From: Chromatiales bacterium
GTDB lineage: Bacteria > Pseudomonadota > Gammaproteobacteria > UBA6429
Reading direction: 5' to 3'
Assembly: GCA_027076405.1 (NCBI GenBank)
Contig: JALTJN010000515.1
Location: forward strand, 62,001 to 126,000
Length of the DNA stretch: 64,000 nt
The notes under the pieces were generated by a model. It was not told where the DNA came from and did not search any database. It saw nothing but the letters and a program-made list of their open reading frames with translations. Of this stretch, positions 1-7,563 are shown one piece after another (the first letter of the stretch is position 1; each line of letters opens with the position of its first letter). Both the position numbers and the translations under genes were made by a program.

Positions 1-150
1 TAATTGGTAAACACCATCATCAACAAAAGCCAAAGAGACTTCTTGATCGAAAGCAGCGCCAATCAGTACAACTTCGAGGGATTCCCAAGCGTAAATTGTA
101 CCGTAGGGTGCCTTGCGGTTGATGTACATAAATTTCTTTGCATCAGACAT
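1..150 (-). CDS. dsrF: DsrF, sulfur-transfer subunit (3' end outside window)
   Basis: This is the first 50 codons of a protein beginning MSDAKKFMYINRKAPYGT; it runs off the left edge on the minus strand. The N-terminus and its place straight after dsrE match DsrF, which with DsrE and DsrH forms the cytoplasmic DsrE2F2H2 hexamer that hands persulfide sulfur to DsrC in sulfur oxidisers. It starts 17 bases after the dsrE stop, so it is part of the dsrABEF operon. Only the N-terminal third is visible, so conserved residues further in cannot be checked. dsrH and dsrC would be expected next, beyond the edge. Confidence 0.9.
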   Translation of the reverse strand, partial: MSDAKKFMYINRKAPYGTIYAWESLEVVLIGAAFDQEVSLAFVDDGVYQL

Positions 151-167
151 TTTTAAACACCCTTAAA

Positions 168-560
168 TTAGTCGCCGAAAACAACAAGACGGTCAGATTC
201 AATACCAGCTTCAATTAACTGACCTAAGCCAGAAATACGGAAGCCATCCATGATGTTCATGCCATCTTTCTTGTTACGTTCCATTTCACCCTGGTCAACA
301 ATACCGCGACGCTGCGCAGCTGCAACACAGACAACCAAGTCTATGTCGTGTGCTGCTGCTAACTCAGACCACGTTTTCTGGATATTCATATCATCCTGTG
401 GCGGAGTTGCGAATTTAGTGCCGTTATTAACACCATCGTGGTAAAAGAACACACGAAAGATATCGTGACCCGCTTCAACAGCAGCTTTAACATAGTTAAT
501 CGCTGTTACTGAAGCTTCGTGGTTATATGGGCCTTCACTAACTTGAATACTAATTTTCAT
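168..560 (-). CDS. dsrE: DsrE, persulfide-carrying subunit of DsrEFH
   Basis: A 130-residue protein of the usual DsrE length. The conserved cysteine lies in the stretch VVCVAAAQRRGI (about residue 78), the residue known in Allochromatium to accept persulfide sulfur. DsrEFH passes sulfur to DsrC, which feeds sirohaem sulfite reductase run in the oxidative direction. dsrEFH is typical of sulfur oxidisers and normally absent from sulfate reducers, so this gene sets the direction of the pathway. It lies 14 bases after dsrB with a readable ribosome site, consistent with one transcript. Confidence 0.95.
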   Translation of the reverse strand: MKISIQVSEGPYNHEASVTAINYVKAAVEAGHDIFRVFFYHDGVNNGTKFATPPQDDMNIQKTWSELAAAHDIDLVVCVAAAQRRGIVDQGEMERNKKDGMNIMDGFRISGLGQLIEAGIESDRLVVFGD

Positions 561-574
561 CGTCAGATCCTTTA

Positions 575-1651
575 TTAGAAACGGATATGAGTTGAAGCGT
601 TCAAGCTGTTACGAGCACCGCGCCAGTTATCAATGTGATACTTAGTGAACGGTAAACCAGTAACTTCGAAGAAACGAGGCCAACCGATGCGGTCGATCCA
701 GTCGTTGATACGTTCCCAATCTTTCGCGCCTTCTTTGTATTCTTTAAGAATGCGTTTAACGATAGCCGTTGCTTCAGGCCAACGTGGTGGGTTATTTGGT
801 ACACCAGCAGCAACCAGTTTCTGGAATGAAGGTTTGCTACGAGCATTTGAGTGATTACCACCAACCCAGATAGCAAGCTTAGAGTTTTCCGGATCATTGA
901 TTTGCATTGGAGGACAAGGTGGGAAACATGCACCACAACAGATACATTTCTTCTCATCAACTTCCAGTGAAGGACGACCGTTAACCATTGCAGGACGAAT
1001 CGCAGCAACCGGACAACGAGCAACAACTGTTGGACGCTCACAAACGTTAGCAACTAAATCATGATTGATTTTAGGTGGCTTAGTGTGTTGAACATTAATC
1101 GCGATATCACCTTGGCCACCACAGTTAATCTGGCAGCAAGAAGTTGTGATATGTACACGGTTAGGCATGTTACATTCTCTGAATTCGTCAATTAACTCAT
1201 CCATCATTGCTTTAACAACACCAGATGCATCAGTACCCGGGATATCGCAATGTAACCAACCTTGCGTGTGTGACATCATAGCAACAGAGTTTGCAGTACC
1301 ACCAACGATGAAACCTGCATCTGTAAGAGCTTTGATTAAAGGTTCAACCTTAGCTTCTTCTGTTACCATATATTCAATGTTTGAACGTAAAGTAAAACGG
1401 ACATAACCATCAGCAAATTTATCGCCGATATCCATTAATGTACGTAAAGAGTAAACATCAAGGATACGTTGAGTACCGCATTTTACAGTCCAGATTTCGT
1501 CGCCACTATGAGCAACGTGTAATAAAACACCTGGACGTGGATGTTCGTGATATTTCCATTGACCGAAGTTTTTACGCATTGTTGGATGCATGTATTGGAA
1601 GCCATCTGGGCAACCAGATTCAATCGGTGAACGCATGTCTTCAAGAGCCAT
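575..1651 (-). CDS. dsrB: DsrB, dissimilatory sulfite reductase beta subunit
   Basis: A 358-residue beta subunit of the alpha2beta2 sirohaem sulfite reductase, cytoplasmic. The sirohaem-[4Fe-4S] binding cysteines are visible in SCCQINCGGQGD (residues about 171-182), followed by a further cysteine in ARCPVAAIRP. A ferredoxin-type insert follows at about 235-250 with the cysteine-rich run CICCGACFPPCP. Length and order match the family. It sits 52 bases downstream of dsrA and 14 bases before dsrE. With the adjacent dsrE/dsrF the enzyme is expected to oxidise sulfane sulfur to sulfite rather than reduce sulfite. Confidence 0.97.
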   Translation of the reverse strand: MALEDMRSPIESGCPDGFQYMHPTMRKNFGQWKYHEHPRPGVLLHVAHSGDEIWTVKCGTQRILDVYSLRTLMDIGDKFADGYVRFTLRSNIEYMVTEEAKVEPLIKALTDAGFIVGGTANSVAMMSHTQGWLHCDIPGTDASGVVKAMMDELIDEFRECNMPNRVHITTSCCQINCGGQGDIAINVQHTKPPKINHDLVANVCERPTVVARCPVAAIRPAMVNGRPSLEVDEKKCICCGACFPPCPPMQINDPENSKLAIWVGGNHSNARSKPSFQKLVAAGVPNNPPRWPEATAIVKRILKEYKEGAKDWERINDWIDRIGWPRFFEVTGLPFTKYHIDNWRGARNSLNASTHIRF

Positions 1652-1703
1652 GTTAATCTCCTAGTTCTTTAAATCAAATTCGTTAATAGTAAATAGTTAT
1701 GAA

Positions 1704-2963
1704 TTAAGCAGAAGCTTCTTCAGCTTTGCGTTCAAACCATTTTTCAGCTTCTTCGTCCCAGCCGTCCATACGAACGTAAGAACATTGACGAGGAGAGCTA
1801 ACCATATGAGGGTTAACATCGATGTCGATGCCTTCAAGGAAGTTAACTAAGCCGATACGCTCAATCATTTCACCAGTACGCTCATGCTCAAGAGCATTTT
1901 CAGCGAAGAAGTCAATGATATCGCCAGCCATTTCAACCAGCTCTTCGTAATCTTCAGCAGTATCAAGCTTCTTAAATGGAACAACTACTGTACCCATTAA
2001 GTCACCAATCTTCAGTGTGCGCTTACCACCGATAAGAATCGATACACCTTTATCATCACCTGGAGATAAAGCTTTAGTCATAACGTTTAAGCAATGCATA
2101 CAACGTACACAGTTGCTGTTGTCTACTGTTAATTCATCGTTGTCTGCTAAAGTCATGCAGTTAGTCGGGCAACGAGTGATTACGTTATCGATGATGTATT
2201 GACGACCTTTAGCTTCGATGAAGTTTTTAACTTCAGCCTGATCAATTTTCATTTCGTCACGCCATGTACCGATTACAGCGAAATCCGCTCGTTCGATAGC
2301 ATTTTGGCAATCATTTGGACAACCTGAAACTTTAAACTTGAATTTGTAAGGAAGTGCTGGACGGTGAACGTCATCAGTAAATTCGTTTACAAGGTGACGG
2401 TGAATTGCATGTTCGTTTGCACAAGATTGCTCACAACGCGCTGCACCAACACAAGACATTGCTGTACGTACACAAGGACCTGCTCCACCTAAATCCCAAC
2501 CATAGTCATTGATTTCATCGAAGAAGTGCTGGATGTTATCAGTGTCAGTACCGATAAACATGATGTTACCAGTTTGACCGTGGAAAGTGATAAGACCTGA
2601 ACCGTATTTTTCCCAGCTGTCTGCCAGTTGGTTCATCATGTCAGTTGTGTAGTAGTTACCTGGAGTAGGTTGTACACGTAATGTGTGGAATTCTTTTGAT
2701 TCTGGGAAGGCATCACCAACTTCAGAAAAACGTGGAATGATACCACCGCCGTAACCGAATACAGATACGGTACCACCTTTCCAATAACCTTTACGAGTTT
2801 CGTAAGAGTGTTCTAATTGGCCAATCATATCGCCAAGCATAGTGTTAATACGTTCACTTGGATGTTCATCACGTAGGCGTTTAAAACCTGAAATGAATGA
2901 AGGCCATGGACCTTTTTCTAACTCATCAAGCATTGGTGTGTCATGAATTGTTGCTTTTGACAT
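1704..2963 (-). CDS. dsrA: DsrA, dissimilatory sulfite reductase alpha subunit
   Basis: A 419-residue alpha subunit, full length. The sirohaem-linked cluster motif is complete: CX5C at 171-177 (CVGAARC) and CX3C at 215-219 (CPNDC). A ferredoxin domain follows at about 264-290 (CPTNC, then CVRCMHC). The start ATG is preceded by a good AGGAGA ribosome site. It is the first gene of the operon, with a 583-base divergent gap upstream towards a plus-strand dioxygenase gene. Together with DsrB it forms the core rDsr enzyme that converts DsrC-bound sulfur to sulfite. Confidence 0.97.
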   Translation of the reverse strand: MSKATIHDTPMLDELEKGPWPSFISGFKRLRDEHPSERINTMLGDMIGQLEHSYETRKGYWKGGTVSVFGYGGGIIPRFSEVGDAFPESKEFHTLRVQPTPGNYYTTDMMNQLADSWEKYGSGLITFHGQTGNIMFIGTDTDNIQHFFDEINDYGWDLGGAGPCVRTAMSCVGAARCEQSCANEHAIHRHLVNEFTDDVHRPALPYKFKFKVSGCPNDCQNAIERADFAVIGTWRDEMKIDQAEVKNFIEAKGRQYIIDNVITRCPTNCMTLADNDELTVDNSNCVRCMHCLNVMTKALSPGDDKGVSILIGGKRTLKIGDLMGTVVVPFKKLDTAEDYEELVEMAGDIIDFFAENALEHERTGEMIERIGLVNFLEGIDIDVNPHMVSSPRQCSYVRMDGWDEEAEKWFERKAEEASA

Positions 2964-3546
2964 TGCGTTCTCCTAAATCGGGTTACCCGTTAGCGCGTTA
3001 CAAAATTTCAAATAAAAGTTTATTAGTATAGCTCTTCTTTTAAAAAGAACTACCCACTTCTTGTGTTGTTATATTTTCAAAGACACCACATATGGGGTCA
3101 ACAAAAATATAACGTAAGTACTTTTTCAGTTGCGACGAAGTCTATGTGTCCCGCGTCTCAACGAAAATCACACTGATGGGGGGTTAAACCAGCTTAATTT
3201 ATCCCTTTTGGGATATAAACAACCTAGCCTAATTCCCATCACAAATAACGTTACTACAGTCTCATTCATCATCAATAGTGATTAACCATCATTAAAACAA
3301 AGGGTTAGCTGCTACTGCATGCTAGGTATTAGTTGCTTATCAGGTCTATGCTTTAATCTCTGCTTTAACAACTTACTTAAAAAACTGAGTTGTTTTACGA
3401 GTGACTACCGGAGCCAGATATAAACATAGCGCTGGAAATAACCTAGTAAAACACTCGGAAATACCGTATAGTTCGTGGGCGTATTTTACTGTTGCAAGCA
3501 GAGATTGCAATACTTTGTTGGGTATAAATTAAGTTTATCTATTATT
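2964..3546. other. Divergent intergenic region between dsrA and the dioxygenase gene
   Basis: About 580 bases with no convincing gene. On the minus strand it holds the dsrA ribosome site and a short palindrome CGGGTTACCCG (2979-2989) just upstream of it. There is also a TATACT box (3025-3030, minus) that could be the -10 of a dsr promoter; I found no clear matching -35. The perfect inverted repeat at 3200-3215 is listed separately. The upstream in-frame extension of the dioxygenase (GTG at 3475) also falls here and is judged non-coding. Promoter calls are weak. Confidence 0.4.
3200..3215. promoter_or_regulatory. Perfect inverted repeat, possible operator
   Basis: TATCCC-TTTT-GGGATA is a perfect 6+4+6 inverted repeat about 240 bases upstream of dsrA and 330 bases upstream of the divergent gene. 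It has no following T-run, so it is not a terminator. It could be a regulator site; chance cannot be excluded. Confidence 0.25.
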
Positions 3547-4479
3547 ATGGTTATAAAACACTCACCTTTCTCGTTACATCCGGAAGCACAAACTGCATAC
3601 CAGCAATGGCGAGAATGGAAAATTTCTCTGTATCCGATAAAGGTTGAGGAACTGGTTGTCACTGTGGATAATCCTTTCGAACTGACAGAAATTGAAAAAT
3701 CTCAAATGCTGACCTGTTTTTCCCGTTTCAATATGGCTATTTATACTATTAATAATAGATTTGATTTTGGTGATAAGAAAATTGTTGAGTCAATAGGGCA
3801 AAACTTCGGCTTAGTACGTCTCGATAATAATCTGGGTTCGGATAGTGACAGTATTACTTCTTTACAGGTTATTGAGGGGGGACGTAAACAAAGCTATATC
3901 CCGTACAGTAATCGAAAGTTAAGCTGGCATACGGATGGTTACTATAATCTTCCTGAAGAACAAGTAAGGGGAATAGTTTTACATTGTGTGAATAATGCTG
4001 CTTCGGGTGGAGAGAATGCACTTTTAGATCATGAAATGTTGTACATCCACTTGAGAGATCAAAATCCCGCCTATATATCAGCGTTAATGAAAGAAGATGT
4101 TCTCACTATTCCTGAGAATATTGAGAAGGGGGTGAAAATTCGTGATGCACAGACGGGCCCCGTTTTTTCTATAGATGAAAATACCGGAGCACTGCACATG
4201 CGTTATAGTGCTCGTAAGCGCAATATCATTTGGGCTGAAGATGAAACAACACAAAAAGCAGTGAATGCAATAGATGATTTTCTTGCCAGTGATTCTTGTT
4301 GGATATTACGCCATCGTCTTGAACCTGGGCAGGGGCTTATTTGTAATAACGTATTACATAATCGTACTGCTTTTGAAAATGATGATGGTGAACATCAGCG
4401 ACTAATTTTTCGTGGTCGCTATTATGATCGTTTGGCGGACACGACATTTAGTGACACTGTAAAAGCAATGTCACAATAA
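3547..4479 (+). CDS. TauD/TfdA-family Fe(II)/2-oxoglutarate dioxygenase
   Basis: A protein of about 310 residues. The metal-binding HxD lies in SWHTDGYY (H128, D130), and the distal histidine and 2-oxoglutarate-binding arginine in VLHNRTAF and RLIFRGRYYDR near residues 280-300, so the active-site set appears complete. Members of this family hydroxylate small molecules such as taurine or gamma-butyrobetaine; the substrate here is unknown. ATG 3547 is preferred over GTG 3475 because the extra 24 residues look non-coding, though neither start has a strong ribosome site. It leads a plus-strand set (61-residue unknown, Cas6-like, DsrC-like) next to dsrA, hinting at sulfur-linked chemistry. Confidence 0.85.
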   Translation: MVIKHSPFSLHPEAQTAYQQWREWKISLYPIKVEELVVTVDNPFELTEIEKSQMLTCFSRFNMAIYTINNRFDFGDKKIVESIGQNFGLVRLDNNLGSDSDSITSLQVIEGGRKQSYIPYSNRKLSWHTDGYYNLPEEQVRGIVLHCVNNAASGGENALLDHEMLYIHLRDQNPAYISALMKEDVLTIPENIEKGVKIRDAQTGPVFSIDENTGALHMRYSARKRNIIWAEDETTQKAVNAIDDFLASDSCWILRHRLEPGQGLICNNVLHNRTAFENDDGEHQRLIFRGRYYDRLADTTFSDTVKAMSQ

Positions 4480-4524
4480 ATATTACTATGAAGTTTGTAT
4501 AAAGAAATTTAAAGGTTAAATAAT

Positions 4525-4710
4525 ATGTTGTACTTAAGTGAAGTATTAATGGAAGGGCACGCACTGGAAAGTTTTAAAGAACTTTGTAATGCCGTTTCCG
4601 AAAAAGGTAAAGCAGGTGAAATGTTTTTTCGTATTGATGTAAAACCTCCTTTTACGGATACACCAGAAAACTGGGAAGAACAACTTGAGGCCGCTTTTAC
4701 CTCTATTTAA
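4525..4710 (+). CDS. Small conserved-context protein, unknown
   Basis: A 61-residue acidic protein (MLYLSEVLMEGHALESFKEL...). No domain recognised, no signal peptide or membrane segment. It has a plausible ribosome site (AAGG about 10 bases upstream), and its stop lies 41 bases before the favoured start of the Cas6-like gene; the alternative start at 4710 would overlap its stop as TAATG. Sandwiched between the dioxygenase and the Cas6-like gene, it is probably part of the same transcript. Real coding is supported by its position and natural composition, but the function is unknown. Confidence 0.6.
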   Translation: MLYLSEVLMEGHALESFKELCNAVSEKGKAGEMFFRIDVKPPFTDTPENWEEQLEAAFTSI

Positions 4711-4751
4711 TGCTTGTATATAGGCTTAATATTACATACTGGAATTATTTT

Positions 4752-5435
4752 ATGTACTGGAATGAAGAGAAAAAAAGAGAGAAATACCAAATCCCCGATG
4801 ACGTGGTAGATCTTTCTTTCACAATTAAGTGCAAGTGTTTGCCTCTTGAACACATGCAAGAACTTTCTGACAGCTTAACGAAAAGTTTACCCTGGCTTGA
4901 AGATAATAAATTTGCAGGTATTCATCCGATTAATGGCGCCGAATCAGGTAATGGTTGGGAGCGTTCAAATGATCCAAATGAACTTATTTACTTATCTCGT
5001 CGTCAGAAATTGACGTTACGTATTCCAAAGGAACATATTGCTGATGCAGAAAGCCTGGTTGGTAAAACCATTAATGTTGCAGGTTATGATATAGATCTGG
5101 GTAAAACATCAATTAAAAAATTGAGTGATTTGCCAACGACTTTTTGTCGTTCAATTTTAATTAGTGAACGCATGAATGAAGATGATTTTTTACAATGGGC
5201 ATTTGATGAACTTAAATCACTGGATATTGCGGTACGTAAAATGATGCCCGGCAAAGAACGCGTGATCAATTTACCTGACGGCAATGAGAGAATTACACGC
5301 AGCTTAATGGTAGCGGAATTAACACAGGAAGAATCTGTGCGCTTGCAGCAGCATGGAATGGGTAAAGGCAGAAATTTAGGCTGTGGAATATTTTTGCCGC
5401 AAAAAGACATTAAAGCGGTAAATTCTGATGATTAA
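4752..5435 (+). CDS. Cas6/Cmx6-like RAMP-fold protein without CRISPR
   Basis: A 227-residue protein starting MYWNEEKKREKYQIPDDVVD. It matches my memory of the family annotated 'type I-MYXAN Cas6/Cmx6', which also occurs in sulfur bacteria away from CRISPR loci. Visible features are the VVDLSFTIKCKCLP opening strand, H58 in a GIHPINGAESGNGW stretch, and a C-terminal glycine-rich loop GMGKGRNLGCGIFLP (about 202-215) as in RAMP/Cas6 RNA-binding folds. No cas gene or repeat array lies in this window. ATG 4752 is preferred over 4710 because GGA lies 8 bases upstream and the family starts MYW. Its neighbours are a dioxygenase and a DsrC-like protein. RNA cleavage here is an inference only. Confidence 0.75.
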   Translation: MYWNEEKKREKYQIPDDVVDLSFTIKCKCLPLEHMQELSDSLTKSLPWLEDNKFAGIHPINGAESGNGWERSNDPNELIYLSRRQKLTLRIPKEHIADAESLVGKTINVAGYDIDLGKTSIKKLSDLPTTFCRSILISERMNEDDFLQWAFDELKSLDIAVRKMMPGKERVINLPDGNERITRSLMVAELTQEESVRLQQHGMGKGRNLGCGIFLPQKDIKAVNSDD

Positions 5436-5559
5436 AGGCTTTAAATTGGTTGGGTTTTCTGATTAAATAAGCGCCCGTTAATATAGCGCGAAGTTAGTTA
5501 GACAACGCTGCTGGAAAGATTTTTAATAATTTTAGATAAACTCGTTAGAGGACATGAAA

Positions 5560-5898
5560 ATGGCTTTAGAAGTAAACGGAAAATCAATTGCAACAACAGA
5601 AGATGGTTATCTTGAAGATTTAAATGATTGGGACTTAGATGTTGCTCAAGCAATTGCTGATGCAGATGAACTTCCTATGACTGATAGACATTGGGACGTT
5701 GTAAAGTATTTACGTGATGAGCATGTAAATAACAACGGTGCAGAGCCAAATGAACGCGGTATTTTGAAAGCAATGAGTAAACTATGGGGCGAAAAAGTCA
5801 GTTCTAAAGTTATGTACGAGATGTTTCCAACTATGCCTTCAAAACAAGGCCGTAAAATTGCCGGTTTACCAAAAAGTACTCGTAAAGGCGGTTATTAA
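5560..5898 (+). CDS. DsrC/TusE-family protein lacking both C-terminal cysteines (RspA-like)
   Basis: A 112-residue DsrC-fold protein: ALEVNGKSIATTEDGYL at the N-terminus, DWDLDVAQAIA, and a C-terminal arm KQGRKIAGLPKSTRKGGY. In DsrC this arm reads like KQGCKIAGLPKPTGCV, with two redox cysteines that carry sulfur. Here both positions are arginine, and the protein contains no cysteine at all. It therefore cannot carry persulfide or form the trisulfide. DsrC homologues without these cysteines have been termed RspA (regulatory sulfur-related protein). ATG 5560 is chosen because GAGGA sits 7 bases before it; ATG 5554 is too close. A regulatory or scaffold role is inferred. Confidence 0.88.
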   Translation: MALEVNGKSIATTEDGYLEDLNDWDLDVAQAIADADELPMTDRHWDVVKYLRDEHVNNNGAEPNERGILKAMSKLWGEKVSSKVMYEMFPTMPSKQGRKIAGLPKSTRKGGY

Positions 5899-6064
5899 TT
5901 CGCCAAATAGTCGGCAGCGAGTTAATTCAAGCCTGATCTACACCCAAATGGGTATAGTCTGAATTAAATTAGCCTGTTAAATTTCGGTTTAAGGATATGT
6001 TGTCCAACCAAATTTTTCGTTTTTCGACTATACTCGAAAAGCAAAACATACTGAGGATTTAAAA

Positions 6065-6280
6065 ATGAGTGAAAAAGCAAAATTAATCGCAGAAATGCTC
6101 GAAATGCAAAAGATGTTTCAAGACTACGAACATAAGAATGGCGTTGATTCTGCGGATTACTTCGCAGCTAAAGAAGGCCATCCTTTATTCGGTTATACTG
6201 AAAAATATCAAGAGTTAGCAAATAAAGTTGATGCTATGGCTCATGAAGAAAAAGGTTCAACTCGTTGGTTCCAATCTTAA
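6065..6280 (+). CDS. Small soluble protein, unknown
   Basis: A 71-residue charged protein beginning MSEKAKLIAEMLEMQKMFQDYEHKNGVD, probably helical, cytoplasmic, with no cysteine. ATG has a GAGG ribosome site at normal spacing. A TATACT box flanked by TTTTCG/CGAAAA arms lies about 25 bases upstream and may be its own -10. A strong terminator follows directly, so it ends the cluster that began with the dioxygenase. I do not recognise the family. Confidence 0.65.
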   Translation: MSEKAKLIAEMLEMQKMFQDYEHKNGVDSADYFAAKEGHPLFGYTEKYQELANKVDAMAHEEKGSTRWFQS

Positions 6281-6302
6281 TAACGAATTGAATGCTAAGA
6301 AA

Positions 6303-6338
6303 AGGCGCTGCTGATTTTATTCAGCAGCGCCTTTTTTT
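6303..6338 (+). terminator. Rho-independent terminator
   Basis: A 12-bp perfect stem (AGGCGCTGCTGA / TCAGCAGCGCCT), 6-base loop, then a run of T. It lies just after the 71-residue gene and closes the plus-strand sulfur-associated cluster. Confidence 0.9.
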
Positions 6339-6357
6339 ATGACTAAAAATATTTATA

Positions 6358-6450
6358 GCCACGAAGAGCACCAAGAAAAATAATCTACAGGGAACATGCT
6401 GCACAGGGGAAATATTTGATCTTCTTGGCGTTCTTCGTGTCCTTAGTGGC
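6358..6450. repeat. Imperfect long palindrome (dispersed-repeat-like)
   Basis: The left arm GCCACGAAGAGCACCAAGAA (6358-6377) matches the reverse complement of 6422-6450. The right arm differs mainly by an extra 9-base unit inside it. The arms are separated by about 44 bases. The 'CACGAAG..' words resemble repeated intergenic sequences seen in many proteobacterial genomes. No coding potential. Confidence 0.6.
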
Positions 6451-6458
6451 CAAATTTT

Positions 6459-7133
6459 TTAGAGTTCAGACCACATACGAAATAAATTCACGTATGACAC
6501 ATCCACTTGTTTTGTCTCAACTTCATCAGGCCGATTTTTAAGTAAGGATTCTCGCGCCTGATTAAGCTGATACAGTAATTCACGTTTAGCCGGATCACGT
6601 ATCATGCTTTGAGACCATGTTACAGCCACTAAACGAGTTCCTTTAGTGACTTCTGCGACATGGTGCAGGCTTGATGAAGGATAGACGACAGCCGAGCCGG
6701 CTGCGAGTTTAACTTTTTGTTCACCAAAGGATGTTGTGATAACAAGCTCACCACCTTCGTATTCTGAAGGCTCATTTAAAAAAACAGTTGTGGAAATATC
6801 CGAGCGGTATTGTTGACCACCCGTTCCCATAATAGGATCATCAACATGATCACCATACGTCATACCCTTGATATAACGTGCGTAATAGGGTGCAGCAACC
6901 CGTAAAGGAATGACAGCAGCTTTGAATTTATCATGCTGAACCAAACTGCCCATTACGATATTATTAAGTTGTTGCATTTGTTTATCGTCTGCAGCAAGTT
7001 CTTCGTTATTTTTTACACGCTTGGCAGCCATTCCGGCAGAGAACGTACCATCAATAAACTGAGCTTTATCTAATACCTGAGCGATAAAGTGAAGTCGTTC
7101 TTTATCAAGAATATTGGGGATTGTAATGAGCAT
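6459..7133 (-). CDS. PKHD-type Fe(II)/2OG hydroxylase (PiuC/YbiX family)
   Basis: A 224-residue protein of the PKHD-type hydroxylase family, full length. The iron ligands are HxD in YGDHVDDP (H96, D98) and a distal histidine in LHHVAEVTKGTR (about 157), followed by the 2-oxoglutarate-binding arginine. Family members are cytoplasmic and often linked to iron uptake, but here no TonB-dependent receptor is nearby. It stands alone on the minus strand between two plus-strand units. The substrate is unknown. Confidence 0.9.
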   Translation of the reverse strand: MLITIPNILDKERLHFIAQVLDKAQFIDGTFSAGMAAKRVKNNEELAADDKQMQQLNNIVMGSLVQHDKFKAAVIPLRVAAPYYARYIKGMTYGDHVDDPIMGTGGQQYRSDISTTVFLNEPSEYEGGELVITTSFGEQKVKLAAGSAVVYPSSSLHHVAEVTKGTRLVAVTWSQSMIRDPAKRELLYQLNQARESLLKNRPDEVETKQVDVSYVNLFRMWSEL

Positions 7134-7214
7134 AAATGATTACCTAATTCAAACAGTGATGTATAATAATACCTTATATATTAAGCAAAAACCTCATGGT
7201 TTGAAGGAATTAAA

Positions 7215-7532
7215 ATGTTATTAAATGTTGCTATAGACGGTCAAAATGTTGATATCAATGTACCGGATTCGATGTTGTCTGAAGCTCGGGATTTTTTTGC
7301 GAAAGTCGATTCAGATTTAGATAAAGGATATCAAATGGGACGGTTCTGGGTTGAAAACCCGAATGGAGAACAGCGCTGTCAAATTGCTGCAGATAAACTG
7401 GTAACAGCCATTGAAAATGAGAATAAAAATATGGCAACGATGATGTCTGCTTATATTTTAAGCAAAGCGCCCCATATTGAAAGTGTGGTTGTAGATTCCA
7501 GTGATGAAATTCAGGAAATTCATTTTATTTAA
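7215..7532 (+). CDS. Small cytoplasmic protein, unknown
   Basis: A 105-residue acidic protein (MLLNVAIDGQNVDINVPDSML...). No cysteine or signal peptide; no domain recognised. A GAAGGAATTAAA ribosome region precedes the ATG. It stands 31 bases upstream of the inner-membrane protein of the cytochrome cluster and could be co-transcribed with it, but the composition differs from the Lys-rich cluster proteins, so it may belong to an older local background. Confidence 0.65.
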   Translation: MLLNVAIDGQNVDINVPDSMLSEARDFFAKVDSDLDKGYQMGRFWVENPNGEQRCQIAADKLVTAIENENKNMATMMSAYILSKAPHIESVVVDSSDEIQEIHFI

Positions 7533-7563
7533 ATACAAATTTGGTTAAATACTTTCTTAAGTT

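Noticed and set aside
601..1053. Long second frame inside dsrB
   Set aside because: It overlaps a fully conserved dsrB sequence in another frame and its translation has Val/Leu-rich low complexity without any ribosome site.
3475..3546. 24-residue extension of the dioxygenase from GTG 3475
   Set aside because: No ribosome site, unusual Cys/Tyr-rich composition, and the family's N-terminus fits ATG 3547 better.
4710..5435. Cas6-like gene taken as evidence of a CRISPR-Cas system
   Set aside because: I saw no direct-repeat array, no cas1/cas2 or effector genes anywhere in the window; the neighbours are metabolic. It is reported as a lone Cas6-like protein instead.
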